Source: a virus
DNA length: 43,650 bases
Virus record (IMG/VR): IMGVR_UViG_3300025122_005215
Span: 1-43,650 of that record
Direction: 5' to 3' (one strand)
In this document: positions 14,854 to 23,185 of the stretch, piece by piece
Position numbering within the stretch: position 1 is the stretch's first letter
How the letters are laid out: the number at the start of each line of letters is the position of its first letter
Made by a program: the position numbers and the translations under genes
The notes under the pieces: model-generated
Database searches by the model: none
Told to the model about the DNA's origin: nothing
Seen by the model: the letters and a program-made list of their open reading frames with translations, nothing else

Positions 14854-16080
14854 ATGATTGCTTCCTTTCATCAGACTCCTCGACTTCCATTTGCGCCTCC
14901 GGCAATTGGTAATCCATCTTTCACCTTACCACCACAGCAGCAGCAAACCATGCCCGGAAAATCTAGCCATAAAGCGCCAGATCTACCTCGAGGTTTAAAC
15001 TTTTACGCAGACTATTCAGGGTGTGGCCACTGGAGAATGATCTGGCCAGAGTTATTACTTAATTGTTACGGTAAAGCAAACATACAAGGTGGTACTGTAA
15101 TGATTGGAGATAAGAATTTCTACCAGGGAGTTAAAACAGTTCGAATTCAACGACAAGCAACTGAAGCTCAAGCAAATTATATAAAGTGGTTAAGTCAATT
15201 ATCTAAAGAACTCAATTTTAAAATTATATATGAAATAGATGATATAATATTTAAAGAAGATATACCTCATTATAATAAATTTAGATTTGCATTCGAAGAT
15301 CCAAAGATAAGACAAACAAGTATGGAGATCATGCAGTTATGTGATGAAATTACTGTAACTAATAAATTCATGCAAAACTATTATATTGAAAAAACTGGTA
15401 ACAAGAATGTAACAGTAGTACCTAATTTTATTCCAAAGCTTTGGATGGATAGATATTTTGACCTGGCAAAAGTTAAAGATAATTATCAGAGAAATAAAAA
15501 GAGACCTCGAGTAGTTTATTGCGGGAGTGGTGCACATTTTGATATTGAAAATAGAATTAAACAAAAGGATGATTTTTATCACATTAATGATACAATAAGA
15601 AAAACAGTAGATAAATTTCAATGGGTATTCGTAGGCGGGTTCCCATTAACTTTAAGAGATTTAATTCAACAAAAAAAGATCGAATATCACGAATGGACTA
15701 ATTTAGTAGATTATCCTGAATATATAAACAGGATGAACCCTACAGTGTTTTATGCTCCATTAGAAGATAGTAATTTTAATAAAGCAAAGAGTGATTTAAA
15801 ATTTATTGAAGGATGTGCATTAGGTATTCCGACTATTTGTCAAGATTTATGTACGTATAGTACTGCATTTCATAAATTTAAAACTGGAGATGATTTAGTA
15901 AGCAAAATAGAATATCTAACTAACGATTATAAAAAATATACAAAAGAAGTAAAGCGAGCTCGAGAGTATATGAAATCTCGATGGATGGAAGATAATATTA
16001 ACTTTTACACTGAATTATATTCATTCCCATACGGTGATCCAAAAAGAAAAAACCTCAATCGCTTAAACGAAATTAGTTGA
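14854..16080 (+). CDS. glycosyltransferase (GT4-like, GT-B fold)
   Basis: A 408-aa protein inserted between 46 and 43. The first 45 residues are Pro/Gln-rich. The body has YEIDDIIF, a switch to the C-terminal domain at VVYCGSGAHFD, WVFVGG, YHEWTNLVDYPEYINRMNP and APLEDSNFNKAKSDLKFIEGCALGIP. The last resembles the E-x7-E donor-sugar motif region of GT4 enzymes. It probably moves a sugar from a nucleotide sugar onto a glycan or protein. The acceptor is unknown; the rmlA/B/D genes in this window could supply a dTDP sugar. The exact start is uncertain because a TATAAT-like string overlaps the ATG. Confidence 0.78.
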   Translation: MIASFHQTPRLPFAPPAIGNPSFTLPPQQQQTMPGKSSHKAPDLPRGLNFYADYSGCGHWRMIWPELLLNCYGKANIQGGTVMIGDKNFYQGVKTVRIQRQATEAQANYIKWLSQLSKELNFKIIYEIDDIIFKEDIPHYNKFRFAFEDPKIRQTSMEIMQLCDEITVTNKFMQNYYIEKTGNKNVTVVPNFIPKLWMDRYFDLAKVKDNYQRNKKRPRVVYCGSGAHFDIENRIKQKDDFYHINDTIRKTVDKFQWVFVGGFPLTLRDLIQQKKIEYHEWTNLVDYPEYINRMNPTVFYAPLEDSNFNKAKSDLKFIEGCALGIPTICQDLCTYSTAFHKFKTGDDLVSKIEYLTNDYKKYTKEVKRAREYMKSRWMEDNINFYTELYSFPYGDPKRKNLNRLNEIS

Positions 16081-16105
16081 TTTATCATTTCATATTCTTT
16101 ATACT
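16077..16105 (+). promoter_or_regulatory. sigma-70-type early promoter of gene 43
   Basis: TTGATT (16077-16082), 17-bp spacer, TATACT (16100-16105). The gene 43 ATG starts 7 bp after the -10 box. This predicts a leaderless or near-leaderless transcript. Confidence 0.6.
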
Positions 16106-16112
16106 ATAAAGA

Positions 16113-18770
16113 ATGTATAGGAACTTAGCATACATACCAAATCAGCGTGTCATGCGTTTATATACATGGGACGAAAACGGTGTTAGGATTGAAACAGATT
16201 GCCCGTATCAACCGTACTTCTATTCGGAGACAAATTCAAATCGATATGATGGAACGTCGTTATACGGTACAAAGCTTCGAAAACATATCGCTAATAGTGA
16301 ACTAGATAGAAGAAAGAAAATTGAAGATCTTAGTGATCATAAAATTTATGAAAATATTTCTCCCTATCAACAATTTTTAGTTGACAGATTTTGGGAAATA
16401 AATGAAACAGATGATTTTACCAAATTTCCTCTTAAGATATGGTTCTTTGATATAGAAACATATTCCCCTGATGAGTTTCCAAAACCTGAAGAAGCAAGTC
16501 ATATGATTAATGTAATTACAGTCTACGATACTGTAGAAAAAATGTATTTTACATGGGGAATTAATAAATATAAACCAAAATCCGACGACGTAAAATATGT
16601 TCACTGTAAGACTGAAACCGAGTTATTACAGAAATTTTTAGATTTTTATTGCAAAGAACGACCTGATATTTTATCCGGTTGGGCAAGTGAGGTTTTTGAT
16701 ATTCCGTATGTAATTAATCGAGTTAGAAACATACTAGGGGAAGACGCTACTCGGTTATTTTCACCGGTACATGATGAAATCATGAAGCCAATCTACCAAC
16801 GAGCGTATCGTGGTAATTTTGGTAAGCAAACATCAAAATACGTGGTTGAGGGGGTATCAATGCTAGATTATCTTGACGTGTATAAAACCTTCAGTCTGGG
16901 CATGAAAGACAGTTATAAGCTAGATAACATAGCTCACATAGAACTAGGAGAGAACAAGGTAGATATAGGAGAAACTAACCTTGCAACGCTGTCTATCAAT
17001 GATTGGGACAAGTTTGTAGATTATAATATTCATGATGTAAGACTGCTGGTTAAACTTGAAGCTAAGCTTATGTACATGGACTTGGCAAGAATGTTATCGT
17101 ACATAGGATTAACCCCATTTAACGCGGCCCTAGGTACTATTAGTACAGTAAACGGTCGTGCAATCGTAGAAGCAAGAAAGTCAGACCCACCACGCATCAT
17201 ACCAACTTTTATAAAAGGGGACGATAGGTCCGGTAAATATGAAGGAGCATATGTAGGTGAGCCAAAACCCGGGTTTCAAGAGAATATTATATCCTTTGAT
17301 GCTAATTCACTATACCCAAGTGTAATGGTTACTCTTAACTTAAGCCCAGAAACTAAGATCGGAAGCATTGTTGGGACTGATAATAATAAAGTATATATAA
17401 AGACAGTAAATAACAAAGATATTGAGATGTCTTATGGGGATTTTAACAAGTGGTGCACTAAGAACGAAATAGCAGTGACAAGAGCAAAAAAACTTTTTTC
17501 ACAAAAAACTAAAGGAATTTTTCCGCGAATCACAGATCACTTCTATGATATAAGAAAAGGAAAAAAACAACAATGGAACGAGGCTCGTGAGGAAAAACAT
17601 CAATTGTCTCTTAAGCTTAAAAAAGAAAAAAATAAAGATACAAAAGAAAAATTAACGAAAGAAATAAAAGAGACCCAATTAAAGATTGATCAGCTTTGGA
17701 TCTGGCAATTCACTTTAAAAATTCTTATTAACCGTATTTATGGTTATTTTGGTAATAAAAACTCTGCTATGGCGGATGGAGACATCGCACGGTCAATTAC
17801 GTTAACAGGTCGCGATGTCATAAAACAAAGCAATATTATTTTAAGAAATTATTTTAAAAGAAACACTAATTTAACTGATAAAGATCTTGAAAAGTCTGAT
17901 CCGATCATTTATAATGACACGGATAGTTCATATTGTACTATTACTCCTCTACTTGACTACAAAGGTATATTACTACATAAGGATAATAATATTAACGAAG
18001 AAGTATATACTCTTGTTCAAGATATAGAAGACGATTTAAACGTGCATATCGAAAAATGGGCACGAAATACCTTGTTAACTAAGGATCCGAGGTTTGTCTT
18101 CAAGAGAGAGTCTATTTGTGATAAAGGCATTTTCTTACAAAAGAAACGGTATGTCTTACATAAACTTGACGACGAAGGAGTTGTTTGTAATAAATTTAAA
18201 TATACTGGTGTAGAAGTGGTTCGAACGACTATGCCTAATGCGATTAAACCATTTGTGAAAAAGATTATTGAGCATATGATTATGACTGAGAATCAAAATA
18301 CTACAAATGAAATCTTCGAAGAGACATATGAAATTTTTAAGTCATTATCTATAAAAGATATTGCATTTGTAATGGGTGTTAAAGAATATGAAAAATACAG
18401 CGTACACACTAAAGGCTGGGTAGTCAAAAAAGGAACACCAATTCATGTTAAGTCCTCTATATATTACAACAAGCTTCTAGATCATTATCATATTTCTAAA
18501 AAGCATGAATATATTAGCTCTGGTGATAAAATAAGATACTTTTATACAGTAACTCCTAACAAGTTTGGTTTAAATTCATTAGGTTTTAAATATGACATAC
18601 CTCCAGAATTCGAACAGGACTTTAAAATAGACTACGAAAAAATGTTTGAAAAAATTGTATATAGTGTTATTGATAGGTTTTATGATAATGTAAATTGGAA
18701 GTCATTTCGACCAGGTCAAGCTGTTAATACAGACTTATTTGATTTCTTTAAAACACCTGTTGCAAATTAA
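16113..18770 (+). CDS. 43: family B DNA polymerase, gp43
   Basis: The replicative polymerase with 3'-5' proofreading, 885 aa against 898 in T4. Exonuclease motifs are FFDIETYS (D113, E115), LSGWASEVFDIPY and YNIHDVRLL. Polymerase motifs are SFDANSLYPSVM near residue 395 (motif A), KILINRIYGYFGNKNS (motif B) and YNDTDSSY near 603 (motif C). All catalytic aspartates are present. It is preceded by its own early-type promoter immediately at the start codon. The downstream order (small gene, uvsX, 41) is that of T4-like cyanophages, apart from inserted genes. Confidence 0.97.
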   Translation: MYRNLAYIPNQRVMRLYTWDENGVRIETDCPYQPYFYSETNSNRYDGTSLYGTKLRKHIANSELDRRKKIEDLSDHKIYENISPYQQFLVDRFWEINETDDFTKFPLKIWFFDIETYSPDEFPKPEEASHMINVITVYDTVEKMYFTWGINKYKPKSDDVKYVHCKTETELLQKFLDFYCKERPDILSGWASEVFDIPYVINRVRNILGEDATRLFSPVHDEIMKPIYQRAYRGNFGKQTSKYVVEGVSMLDYLDVYKTFSLGMKDSYKLDNIAHIELGENKVDIGETNLATLSINDWDKFVDYNIHDVRLLVKLEAKLMYMDLARMLSYIGLTPFNAALGTISTVNGRAIVEARKSDPPRIIPTFIKGDDRSGKYEGAYVGEPKPGFQENIISFDANSLYPSVMVTLNLSPETKIGSIVGTDNNKVYIKTVNNKDIEMSYGDFNKWCTKNEIAVTRAKKLFSQKTKGIFPRITDHFYDIRKGKKQQWNEAREEKHQLSLKLKKEKNKDTKEKLTKEIKETQLKIDQLWIWQFTLKILINRIYGYFGNKNSAMADGDIARSITLTGRDVIKQSNIILRNYFKRNTNLTDKDLEKSDPIIYNDTDSSYCTITPLLDYKGILLHKDNNINEEVYTLVQDIEDDLNVHIEKWARNTLLTKDPRFVFKRESICDKGIFLQKKRYVLHKLDDEGVVCNKFKYTGVEVVRTTMPNAIKPFVKKIIEHMIMTENQNTTNEIFEETYEIFKSLSIKDIAFVMGVKEYEKYSVHTKGWVVKKGTPIHVKSSIYYNKLLDHYHISKKHEYISSGDKIRYFYTVTPNKFGLNSLGFKYDIPPEFEQDFKIDYEKMFEKIVYSVIDRFYDNVNWKSFRPGQAVNTDLFDFFKTPVAN

Positions 18771-18787
18771 AAACTTTATAATATAAT
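18760..18787 (+). promoter_or_regulatory. sigma-70-type early promoter of the 18794 gene and uvsX
   Basis: TTGCAA (18760-18765), 16-bp spacer, TATAAT (18782-18787), followed 6 bp later by the ATG at 18794. The -35 box overlaps the 3' end of gene 43. Confidence 0.55.
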
Positions 18788-18793
18788 AATTAC

Positions 18794-19147
18794 ATGGATA
18801 TCATTACATACGTTGATAGTATAGGTAGGACTTGTTTCGGTGAAGTAGTAGAACGAGCAGATTCATTTTTAAGAGTTAAAGCACCAGCAATGATTATGGT
18901 AACACCGAATGACGCTGCAAATATGAAAGTAGATGTCATGCCATTATTTTTTACTGAATTCTCTAGCGGTGAACCTCCTGTCTTTAAATATACTACTTCT
19001 CAATATACAGAAGTAGAAGTCACTATTTCAGATAAAATATTAATACATTATAATGCTAAAATTAATGTTAAACAAGAGCCAACCCCAGAGCCAGCCGCTG
19101 AAGCTTTATCTGAAGAAAAAGTACCTGAAGTAACATTATTCGAATAA
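18794..19147 (+). CDS. conserved-position hypothetical protein between 43 and uvsX
   Basis: A 117-aa protein. The first 80 residues look beta-rich (TYVDSIGRTCFGEVVE, FLRVKAPAMIMV, YTEVEVTISDKILIHY), as in small barrel or Sm-like folds. The tail is disordered and acidic (EPTPEPAAEALSEEKVPE). T4-like marine phages have a small gene of unknown function at this place, so a replication-related role is plausible but unproven. It has its own early-type promoter and is 4 bp from uvsX. Confidence 0.6.
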   Translation: MDIITYVDSIGRTCFGEVVERADSFLRVKAPAMIMVTPNDAANMKVDVMPLFFTEFSSGEPPVFKYTTSQYTEVEVTISDKILIHYNAKINVKQEPTPEPAAEALSEEKVPEVTLFE

Positions 19148-19151
19148 TAGT

Positions 19152-20240
19152 ATGTCAAATCTTGTCGATAAGGTTTTTGGTAAATTACAAAAGCTTAATA
19201 AAAACGCGACTACTCTTGAAGAAAATACACTTAGTAATGTAACTGAGTGGATTGATACCGGTTGCTTAGTATTAAATTCTATTTTATCTGGATCCCTATA
19301 TGGAGGAGTTCCTAAAGGTAGAATAACAATTTTTGCTGGTGAAGCTCAATGTGGTAAAACTTTTATTTTAAATAAGATTCTTGCCAAGGCACAAAAAACC
19401 GGAATGGTCCCGGTAATATTTGATACTGAAGTCGCAATTGAAAAAGAAGGAGCTGAAAATGTAGGTCTAGATGTTTCAAATGTAAAATATGTTCCTGTTG
19501 ATACTGTTGAACATTGTCGTAATCAAATTATGGCATTCTTAGACGGAGTTGAAGAGGAGCCAGAACTTCACGGAAAATTTATTATATCAATTGATTCTCT
19601 TGGAAATTTAGCATCCTCAAAAGAAATTGCTGATGCTGAGGCTAATAAAGGAGCCATGGACATGGGGCTCAGAGCTAAACAGCTTAAATCCATGATGCGT
19701 ATTATTACATATAAGGCTGCCGTAACCGGTACAACTATTATATGTAGTAATCATACATATGCTGACCCTGGTGCACTCCATCCTACCTTAGTCAAGCAAC
19801 AAGCTGGAGGATCTGGTCCTATGTACATGGCTTCTCTATTAGTCCAAATGGCTGCTAAAAAAGAAAGAACAGACGCAGCAAACGATAACGATGAAGCGTT
19901 AACTGAAAGCAGAAATTATTCAGGAGTTACTCTTCGAATGCTTACAGTAAAAAATAGGTTTATCCCTGCATTTCTACAAGCAGAAGCATATTTAAACTTT
20001 AAAACAGGTTTAGATAAATATTCTGGATTAAAAGAGGTCGCGGTTGCTCATGGAGTTATACAACAAAATGGTTCTACATATAGTATGGGAGATAAAAAAT
20101 TAGGATACTATAAAAATTGGCGCAAAGATGAGGAAGTGTGGAATAATATATTACCTAAGATAGAATCTTCTATAAGTGAGCAATACCGATATGGTAAATC
20201 ATTAGGTGACTCCGCTATATTAGAACAAGAAGATGAGTAA
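19152..20240 (+). CDS. uvsX: UvsX RecA-like recombinase
   Basis: A 362-aa strand-exchange ATPase (T4 UvsX is 391 aa). It shows Walker A GEAQCGKT (63-70), VIFDTEVAIEKEGAEN (the Glu-containing segment), IISIDSLGNLASSKE (Walker B), and CSNHTYADPG with QAGGSGPMYMASL (loop L2 region). It forms presynaptic filaments with UvsY and gp32. Its stop overlaps the start of queC by 8 bp, so queC is translationally coupled to a core recombination gene. Confidence 0.95.
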   Translation: MSNLVDKVFGKLQKLNKNATTLEENTLSNVTEWIDTGCLVLNSILSGSLYGGVPKGRITIFAGEAQCGKTFILNKILAKAQKTGMVPVIFDTEVAIEKEGAENVGLDVSNVKYVPVDTVEHCRNQIMAFLDGVEEEPELHGKFIISIDSLGNLASSKEIADAEANKGAMDMGLRAKQLKSMMRIITYKAAVTGTTIICSNHTYADPGALHPTLVKQQAGGSGPMYMASLLVQMAAKKERTDAANDNDEALTESRNYSGVTLRMLTVKNRFIPAFLQAEAYLNFKTGLDKYSGLKEVAVAHGVIQQNGSTYSMGDKKLGYYKNWRKDEEVWNNILPKIESSISEQYRYGKSLGDSAILEQEDE

Positions 20241-20919
20241 AGCTGTTGTACCTATTTCAGGTGGTTTAGATAGTTCCGTAATACTAAGCATAGTAGCACG
20301 AGCGGCATCAGAAATATATGCAATAACTTTTGATTACGGTCAAAAGCATCGTAAAGAAATCCAATTCGCAGGCTTTCAATTAATTAACTATGACACTATT
20401 GAACAACACAAAATATTAGATATACAATTTTTCAAAAAAATTGCTAATACTTCTTCTTTAACAAACAATAAAATTAAAGTCGCTCATACGAAAGATGTTC
20501 TAGGGGATGCTCAACCTGTTAATTATGTACCATTTAGAAATATGATGATGTTATCGATTGCTTGTTCATATGCAGAATCTGTTGGAGCAGAAACGGTGTA
20601 TCATGGATCCGCTCTCGTAGACAGTCAAGCAGGTTATTGGGACGGTAGTGCAGAATTTTTAGAACAAATTAATCATTTAACTGCTTTAAACCGTAAAAAT
20701 AGAATTAAAATAGAAGCACCATTAATTAATCTATCCAAAAAGGAAATTATTAGGCTCGGACTAGATAACGGTGTAAGATTCGAAGAAACTTGGACGTGTT
20801 ACGAAGGCAAAGATAAAGCTTGTGGTTATTGTACTGCATGTAGTTCTCGTATACAAGGATTTTTAGATAATAAATTAAAAGACCCAATTGAATATGAACG
20901 AACAGACATTCCATGGTGA
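20233..20919 (+). CDS. queC: 7-cyano-7-deazaguanine (preQ0) synthase
   Basis: A 228-aa protein of normal QueC length. It makes preQ0 from 7-carboxy-7-deazaguanine, ammonia and ATP. The PP-loop SGGLDSS lies at 9-15. Further hallmarks are FDYGQKH, VPFRNMMMLSIACSYAE, and a four-cysteine zinc site C189, C197, C200, C203 (CYEGKDKACGYCTAC). It is inserted between uvsX and gene 41, followed by a GMP-reductase-like gene and a class II glutaminase. FolE, four steps earlier in the pathway, is at 5125; QueD and QueE are not in the window. In phages this pathway commonly feeds DNA modification. Confidence 0.95.
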   Translation: MSKAVVPISGGLDSSVILSIVARAASEIYAITFDYGQKHRKEIQFAGFQLINYDTIEQHKILDIQFFKKIANTSSLTNNKIKVAHTKDVLGDAQPVNYVPFRNMMMLSIACSYAESVGAETVYHGSALVDSQAGYWDGSAEFLEQINHLTALNRKNRIKIEAPLINLSKKEIIRLGLDNGVRFEETWTCYEGKDKACGYCTACSSRIQGFLDNKLKDPIEYERTDIPW

Positions 20920-21847
20920 ACTAGAATATTCTGATATTCTATTAGTACCAAAATACAGTCAATTAGATACTCGAAACGCTGCTGACACATCTTTTAAGTT
21001 AGGGAAGTTTTCATTTAACTTACCAGTAGTTCCATCTAATATGAAAACTGTAATAGATATCGAACTATGCAAGCAATTAGATGATAATAATTATTTTTAT
21101 ATTATGCATCGGTTTGATAATGTATTTGAAACAGTACAAAATCTTAACGACCTTAATTGTAATTGTGTGAGCGTTAGTATAGGAGTAAACCAAGAGTCTT
21201 ATGACCAATTGGAAGCTATTATACTTAATAAATATAGAATTGATATTATTACAATTGACGTAGCTCATGGGCATCATTTAAAAGTCAGTAATATGGTTAG
21301 GTTTGTTAAAAAACATTTCCCTGATTCAATAGTTATTGCTGGTAACGTCGGAACATACGATGGGTTTCAATTTTTAGAAGACGCAGGCGCGGATGTTATT
21401 AAAGTAGGAATTGGATCGGGAGTTATTTGTACTACTCGGTATAAAACCGGTTTTGGTACACCTATGTTTTCAACATTATTAAAAATTAGCTCTCACAAAA
21501 CAAAAGCTAAAATAATGGCAGACGGAGGGTGTAAAGAATTTGGAGATATTGCAAAGGCTTTAGTTGCTGGAGCAGATTGCGTAATGGCTGGATCTTTTTT
21601 TGCAGGTTGTATTGACTCACCAGCAAAACATATTAACGGGCATAAACAATATTATGGTAGTACATCATATACTCAAAAAAGAAATAAATTAAATTTTGTT
21701 GAAGGTAAACAAATAGAAATAGACTTAGCACCGGAATATAATATTAGATTAAGAGAGATTGAAAAAGCTCTTAAAAGCTCTATTTCATATGCAGGTTGCA
21801 AAGATTTAAGTTGCCTAAGTGATACAAAGTTCATACAATTAAAGTGA
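20894..21847 (+). CDS. guaC: IMP dehydrogenase/GMP reductase family protein (GMP-reductase-like)
   Basis: A 317-aa TIM-barrel protein without the CBS domains of IMP dehydrogenase, so closer to GuaC (about 347 aa), which converts GMP to IMP and ammonia. Visible are [37 protein letters not shown] with catalytic C179, [21 protein letters not shown], and [11 protein letters not shown]. An in-frame TTG at 20888 is possible but the ATG at 20894 is preferred. The start overlaps queC. Placed between queC and a glutaminase it may tune purine pools or act on a deazaguanine nucleotide; that is inference. Confidence 0.85.
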   Translation: MNEQTFHGELEYSDILLVPKYSQLDTRNAADTSFKLGKFSFNLPVVPSNMKTVIDIELCKQLDDNNYFYIMHRFDNVFETVQNLNDLNCNCVSVSIGVNQESYDQLEAIILNKYRIDIITIDVAHGHHLKVSNMVRFVKKHFPDSIVIAGNVGTYDGFQFLEDAGADVIKVGIGSGVICTTRYKTGFGTPMFSTLLKISSHKTKAKIMADGGCKEFGDIAKALVAGADCVMAGSFFAGCIDSPAKHINGHKQYYGSTSYTQKRNKLNFVEGKQIEIDLAPEYNIRLREIEKALKSSISYAGCKDLSCLSDTKFIQLK

Positions 21848-21848
21848 T

Positions 21849-22487
21849 ATGTGTGGAATTTTTGGCTCAACTGATATTAAAACTTTTAGAGAGTTATATA
21901 CAAAAAACTCTGAAAGAGGTAACTTTGTACGTAGCGTAACAATGTTGTTCCCGGGAGGGATGAAAAACGGCATCCGAGTAGCAACAAAATACGAACAAGA
22001 TTTTGACAGACACATAGAAGAAAATACTTTTTGTATATATTATCTAGGACATGTACAATCCCCTACATCAGAAATTAGAACATTTAATACTGATACTTCT
22101 CATCCATTTACGTATAAAAATACATATTTAGCACACAACGGAGTATTACAAAATTTTAATGAATTACAAGAAAAATATGAACTTAAAGGTAAAACAAATA
22201 AGGTTGATAGTAGCGTAATATTACCATTGATATATATGTCTGGTATTAAAAACGCGTTATCAGAACTTGAAGGTACATTTGGATGTTGGATGTATGAACC
22301 AAACATGGGTAGATTACAAATTTTTAGATCAGGATCAACATTATTTACTCATGATAATTCTTTTAGTTCTATTCAATTACCCGGATGGGAATTAGCAGAA
22401 GAAGGAGTAATATATGAATTTAATTTCAGTAAAAATAGATTCTTCCAAACACAAAAGTTTGAATTAAATTCTCCATTTTTTGTATGA
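21849..22487 (+). CDS. stand-alone class II (Ntn) glutamine amidotransferase
   Basis: A 212-aa protein consisting of only a GATase II domain. Cys2 (MCGIFGS) becomes the N-terminal nucleophile. YLGHVQSPT, HPFTYKN, LAHNGVLQNFNEL, KVDSSVI and LEGTFGCWMYE align with the usual glutamine-binding motifs. It would release ammonia from glutamine, but no synthetase, isomerase or transferase domain follows. Phage and archaeal GAT-QueC fusions use the same domain to amidate preQ0 to the archaeosine base. Here glutaminase and QueC are separate genes in one operon with a GuaC-like gene between them. Serving a sugar aminotransferase is an alternative. Confidence 0.85.
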   Translation: MCGIFGSTDIKTFRELYTKNSERGNFVRSVTMLFPGGMKNGIRVATKYEQDFDRHIEENTFCIYYLGHVQSPTSEIRTFNTDTSHPFTYKNTYLAHNGVLQNFNELQEKYELKGKTNKVDSSVILPLIYMSGIKNALSELEGTFGCWMYEPNMGRLQIFRSGSTLFTHDNSFSSIQLPGWELAEEGVIYEFNFSKNRFFQTQKFELNSPFFV

Positions 22488-23185
22488 AAACTCTCATAGC
22501 AGTCGCTACTGAACATACTGAGGCTAGCTTTAAAACAACTAAATTATATAAAAGCTTAACTCATCACGAAGAAAACACTATAACTACTTTCGACTTAAAG
22601 CCTACATATCAAAATACTAGTGGACTATGCGCCGTTTATAATAATTATCTTATCCCGGAAAATTTTAAAAAATATGACTGTATTCTTTTTGTACATGATG
22701 ATGTATTTATTGATAGCATAAATTTCTTAGTAGAAATTCGCAATTCGTTTAAGCGAGGATTTGATATTATCGGTGTCGCTGGAGGAAGTAAGTTACAAGT
22801 TCAAAAACCTTGTTTATGGCATTTATTATGTAAGCCAGATACTATGTCTGGTATAGTGTCACATTATTATAATAATACAGATTATGCTCCTACAATCTTC
22901 GGACAAACACCTAAAGAAGTAATATTATTAGATGGTGTGTTTTTTGCAGTTCGAACAAAATCAATTTCTGAGAAGAAAGTAAAATTTGATACTAATCTTA
23001 AAGGATTCCATTATTATGATTTAAAATTTTCCTTAGATTGTCATTTAGCTGGTTTGCGCTTAACTACAGCTCCTATTCACATCATTCATGAATCACCCGG
23101 GTTACTCAACCACACAGAAGAATATAGCAAATCAGAAGACTACTTCTATAATGCTCTGTTAGAACATGCTAACAAACGAAAGTAA
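22484..23185 (+). CDS. GT-A fold glycosyltransferase (GT2-like)
   Basis: A 233-aa protein with FVHDDVFID (metal-binding DxD-like Asp pair), FDIIGVAGGSKL, VILLDGVFFAVR and FHYYDLKFSLDCHLAGLR. This series is typical of small GT2-like glycosyltransferases seen in bacteria and phages. It overlaps the glutaminase upstream by 4 bp (ATGA) and gene 41 downstream by 20 bp, so it is the last gene of the insert between uvsX and 41. The acceptor could be DNA, a virion protein or a host glycan; the sequence does not say. Confidence 0.75.
   Translation: MKTLIAVATEHTEASFKTTKLYKSLTHHEENTITTFDLKPTYQNTSGLCAVYNNYLIPENFKKYDCILFVHDDVFIDSINFLVEIRNSFKRGFDIIGVAGGSKLQVQKPCLWHLLCKPDTMSGIVSHYYNNTDYAPTIFGQTPKEVILLDGVFFAVRTKSISEKKVKFDTNLKGFHYYDLKFSLDCHLAGLRLTTAPIHIIHESPGLLNHTEEYSKSEDYFYNALLEHANKRK

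Noticed and set aside
14845-14856. TATAAT overlapping the start of the 14854 glycosyltransferase
   Set aside because: No -35 box at a suitable distance and no second in-frame ATG close downstream, so it is not counted among the early promoters.
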